Shown: piece after piece, positions 32,701-33,138 of the stretch
Layout of the letters: the number at the start of each line of letters is the position of its first letter
How positions within the stretch are numbered: the first letter of the stretch is position 1
Assembly (NCBI RefSeq): GCF_014646935.1
Contig: NZ_BMOF01000024.1
Coordinates: 1 to 33,138, forward strand
Length of the DNA: 33,138 nucleotides
Direction: 5' to 3'
From: Calditerricola satsumensis
GTDB taxonomy: Bacteria > Bacillota > Bacilli > Calditerricolales > Calditerricolaceae
The notes under the pieces: generated by a model
The model's input: only the letters and a program-made list of their open reading frames with translations
Database searches by the model: none
What the model was told of the DNA's origin: nothing
Translations under genes and position numbers: made by a program

Positions 32701-33083
32701 GCGAAAACACGATCCGCACGCTCAGTTTGGAGCCTACCTATGAGGGATTGGAACCCCCGCACCAAAAACGGCTGAGAGAGGCATTTCCGCGGTTTGGAGC
32801 CTACCTATGAGGGATTGGAACCCACTCCCGTGGGCCGCTCCGAAGACTTGAAGCTGCCCGTTTGGAGCCTACCTATGAGGGATTGGAACATCCGTTTGGC
32901 GCCGTGCTCCCGCGCCATCGCCAGTGCGTTTGGAGCCTACCTATGAGGGATTGGAACATTCTCATTGGCGATCAGGATGATGAGGAGTTCATTGTTTGGA
33001 GCCTACCTATGAGGGATTGGAACACGCGGGACAATTTTCGCGCCTTCGCGTTTGCCCCGTACAGTTTGGAGCCTACCTATGAG
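29767..33083 (+). CRISPR. CRISPR array, 49 full repeats, 49 spacers, truncated terminal repeat
   Basis: The repeat is 30 bases, starting GTTTGGAGCC, with a central TACCTATGAG and ending GATTGGAAC. I located 49 copies that read identically, starting at 29767, 29834, 29901, 29968 and so on to 32994. A 50th copy at 33064 keeps only its first 20 bases, as is usual at the leader-distal end. Spacers are 35 to 41 bases, mostly 36-38. The repeat resembles the family ending ATGAGGAATTGAAAC of thermophilic Firmicutes, usually linked to type I-B or type III systems; processed crRNAs would carry an AUUGGAAC 5' tag. No cas1, cas2, cas6 or effector gene is in the window, so the machinery lies beyond position 33138 or elsewhere. 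Apparent short open frames repeating GLEPTYEGLE or WSLPMRDWN are translations of the repeat, not genes. Confidence 0.98.
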
Positions 33084-33138
33084 CATTCCTGTAATGAAAC
33101 ATGCGGGGGTTTGAGCAAATGAAAACCTCCTGATATCG
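33084..33138. other. Leader-distal flank, nothing recognised
   Basis: The 55 bases after the truncated repeat contain no convincing start site, terminator or motif on either strand. An AGGAGG occurs on the minus strand near 33130 but is followed by a frame that closes within about 15 codons. Confidence 0.5.

Noticed and set aside
29916-33122. Many short open frames encoding tandem GLEPTYEGLE or WSLPMRDWN motifs, and QSLIGRLQT on the minus strand
   Set aside because: They are translations of the CRISPR repeat interrupted by spacers. They have no ribosome binding sites and switch frame with spacer length.

Overview
The window looks like chromosomal DNA from a GC-rich, endospore-forming member of the Bacillales. 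Three things support this. The gene order closely follows the Bacillus subtilis block ysmB-racE-gerM-rph-ysnA-ysnB ... ysoA-tig-clpX-lonB-lonA-ysxC-hemAXCDB. Sporulation genes are present: gerM, a spo0M-like gene, a tiny sda, and lonB behind a sigma-F-like promoter. Coding regions are GC-rich, with AGGAGG-type ribosome binding sites and sigma-A-type promoters. A thermophile is plausible but is only inferred, from GC content and the large CRISPR array. The species cannot be named from the sequence alone.

Layout. 1-256: one end of an IS256-family insertion sequence, cut by the window edge. 336-5500: ysmB (MarR-type), murI/racE, gerM, a convergent DUF2935-like gene, and the overlapping set rph-rdgB-ysnB. 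5497-6246: tRNA-Arg(UCU) with its own promoter and terminator, then a DnaA-box cluster directly upstream of a 40-codon sda gene. 6360-9160: cydA-cydB (bd-type quinol oxidase) and a DUF3054-like membrane protein. 9201-18578: a proteostasis block, namely ysoA-like TPR protein, tig, clpP, clpX, lonB, lonA and the ribosome-assembly GTPase ysxC. 18579-21839: a less conserved stretch with a collapsed nagA pseudogene, spo0M and two minus-strand membrane proteins. 22034-29520: a tight seven-gene tetrapyrrole operon, hemA-hemX-sirC-hemC-cobA/hemD fusion-hemB and a fused AhbA-AhbB (NirD-NirL) siroheme decarboxylase-like gene. 29521-33083: terminator, leader and a CRISPR array of 49 full repeats plus one truncated terminal repeat. 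No cas gene lies in the window. The last 55 bases hold nothing recognisable.

How the genes work together. The hem operon makes 5-aminolevulinate precursors, porphobilinogen and uroporphyrinogen III, and it also carries every enzyme needed to take uroporphyrinogen III to siroheme. Its last gene suggests a further step to didecarboxysiroheme, hence heme d1 or siroheme-dependent heme synthesis. cydAB is a nearby consumer of heme. The tig-clpP-clpX-lonB-lonA run groups a ribosome-bound chaperone with three ATP-dependent proteolytic systems. The sda locus should couple DnaA activity to sporulation onset. The most interesting items are the DnaA-box/sda arrangement, the decarboxylase fusion in the hem operon, the consensus sigma-F promoter before lonB, the four-fold collapsed nagA, and the large cas-less array occupying the place where hemL follows hemB in B. 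subtilis.
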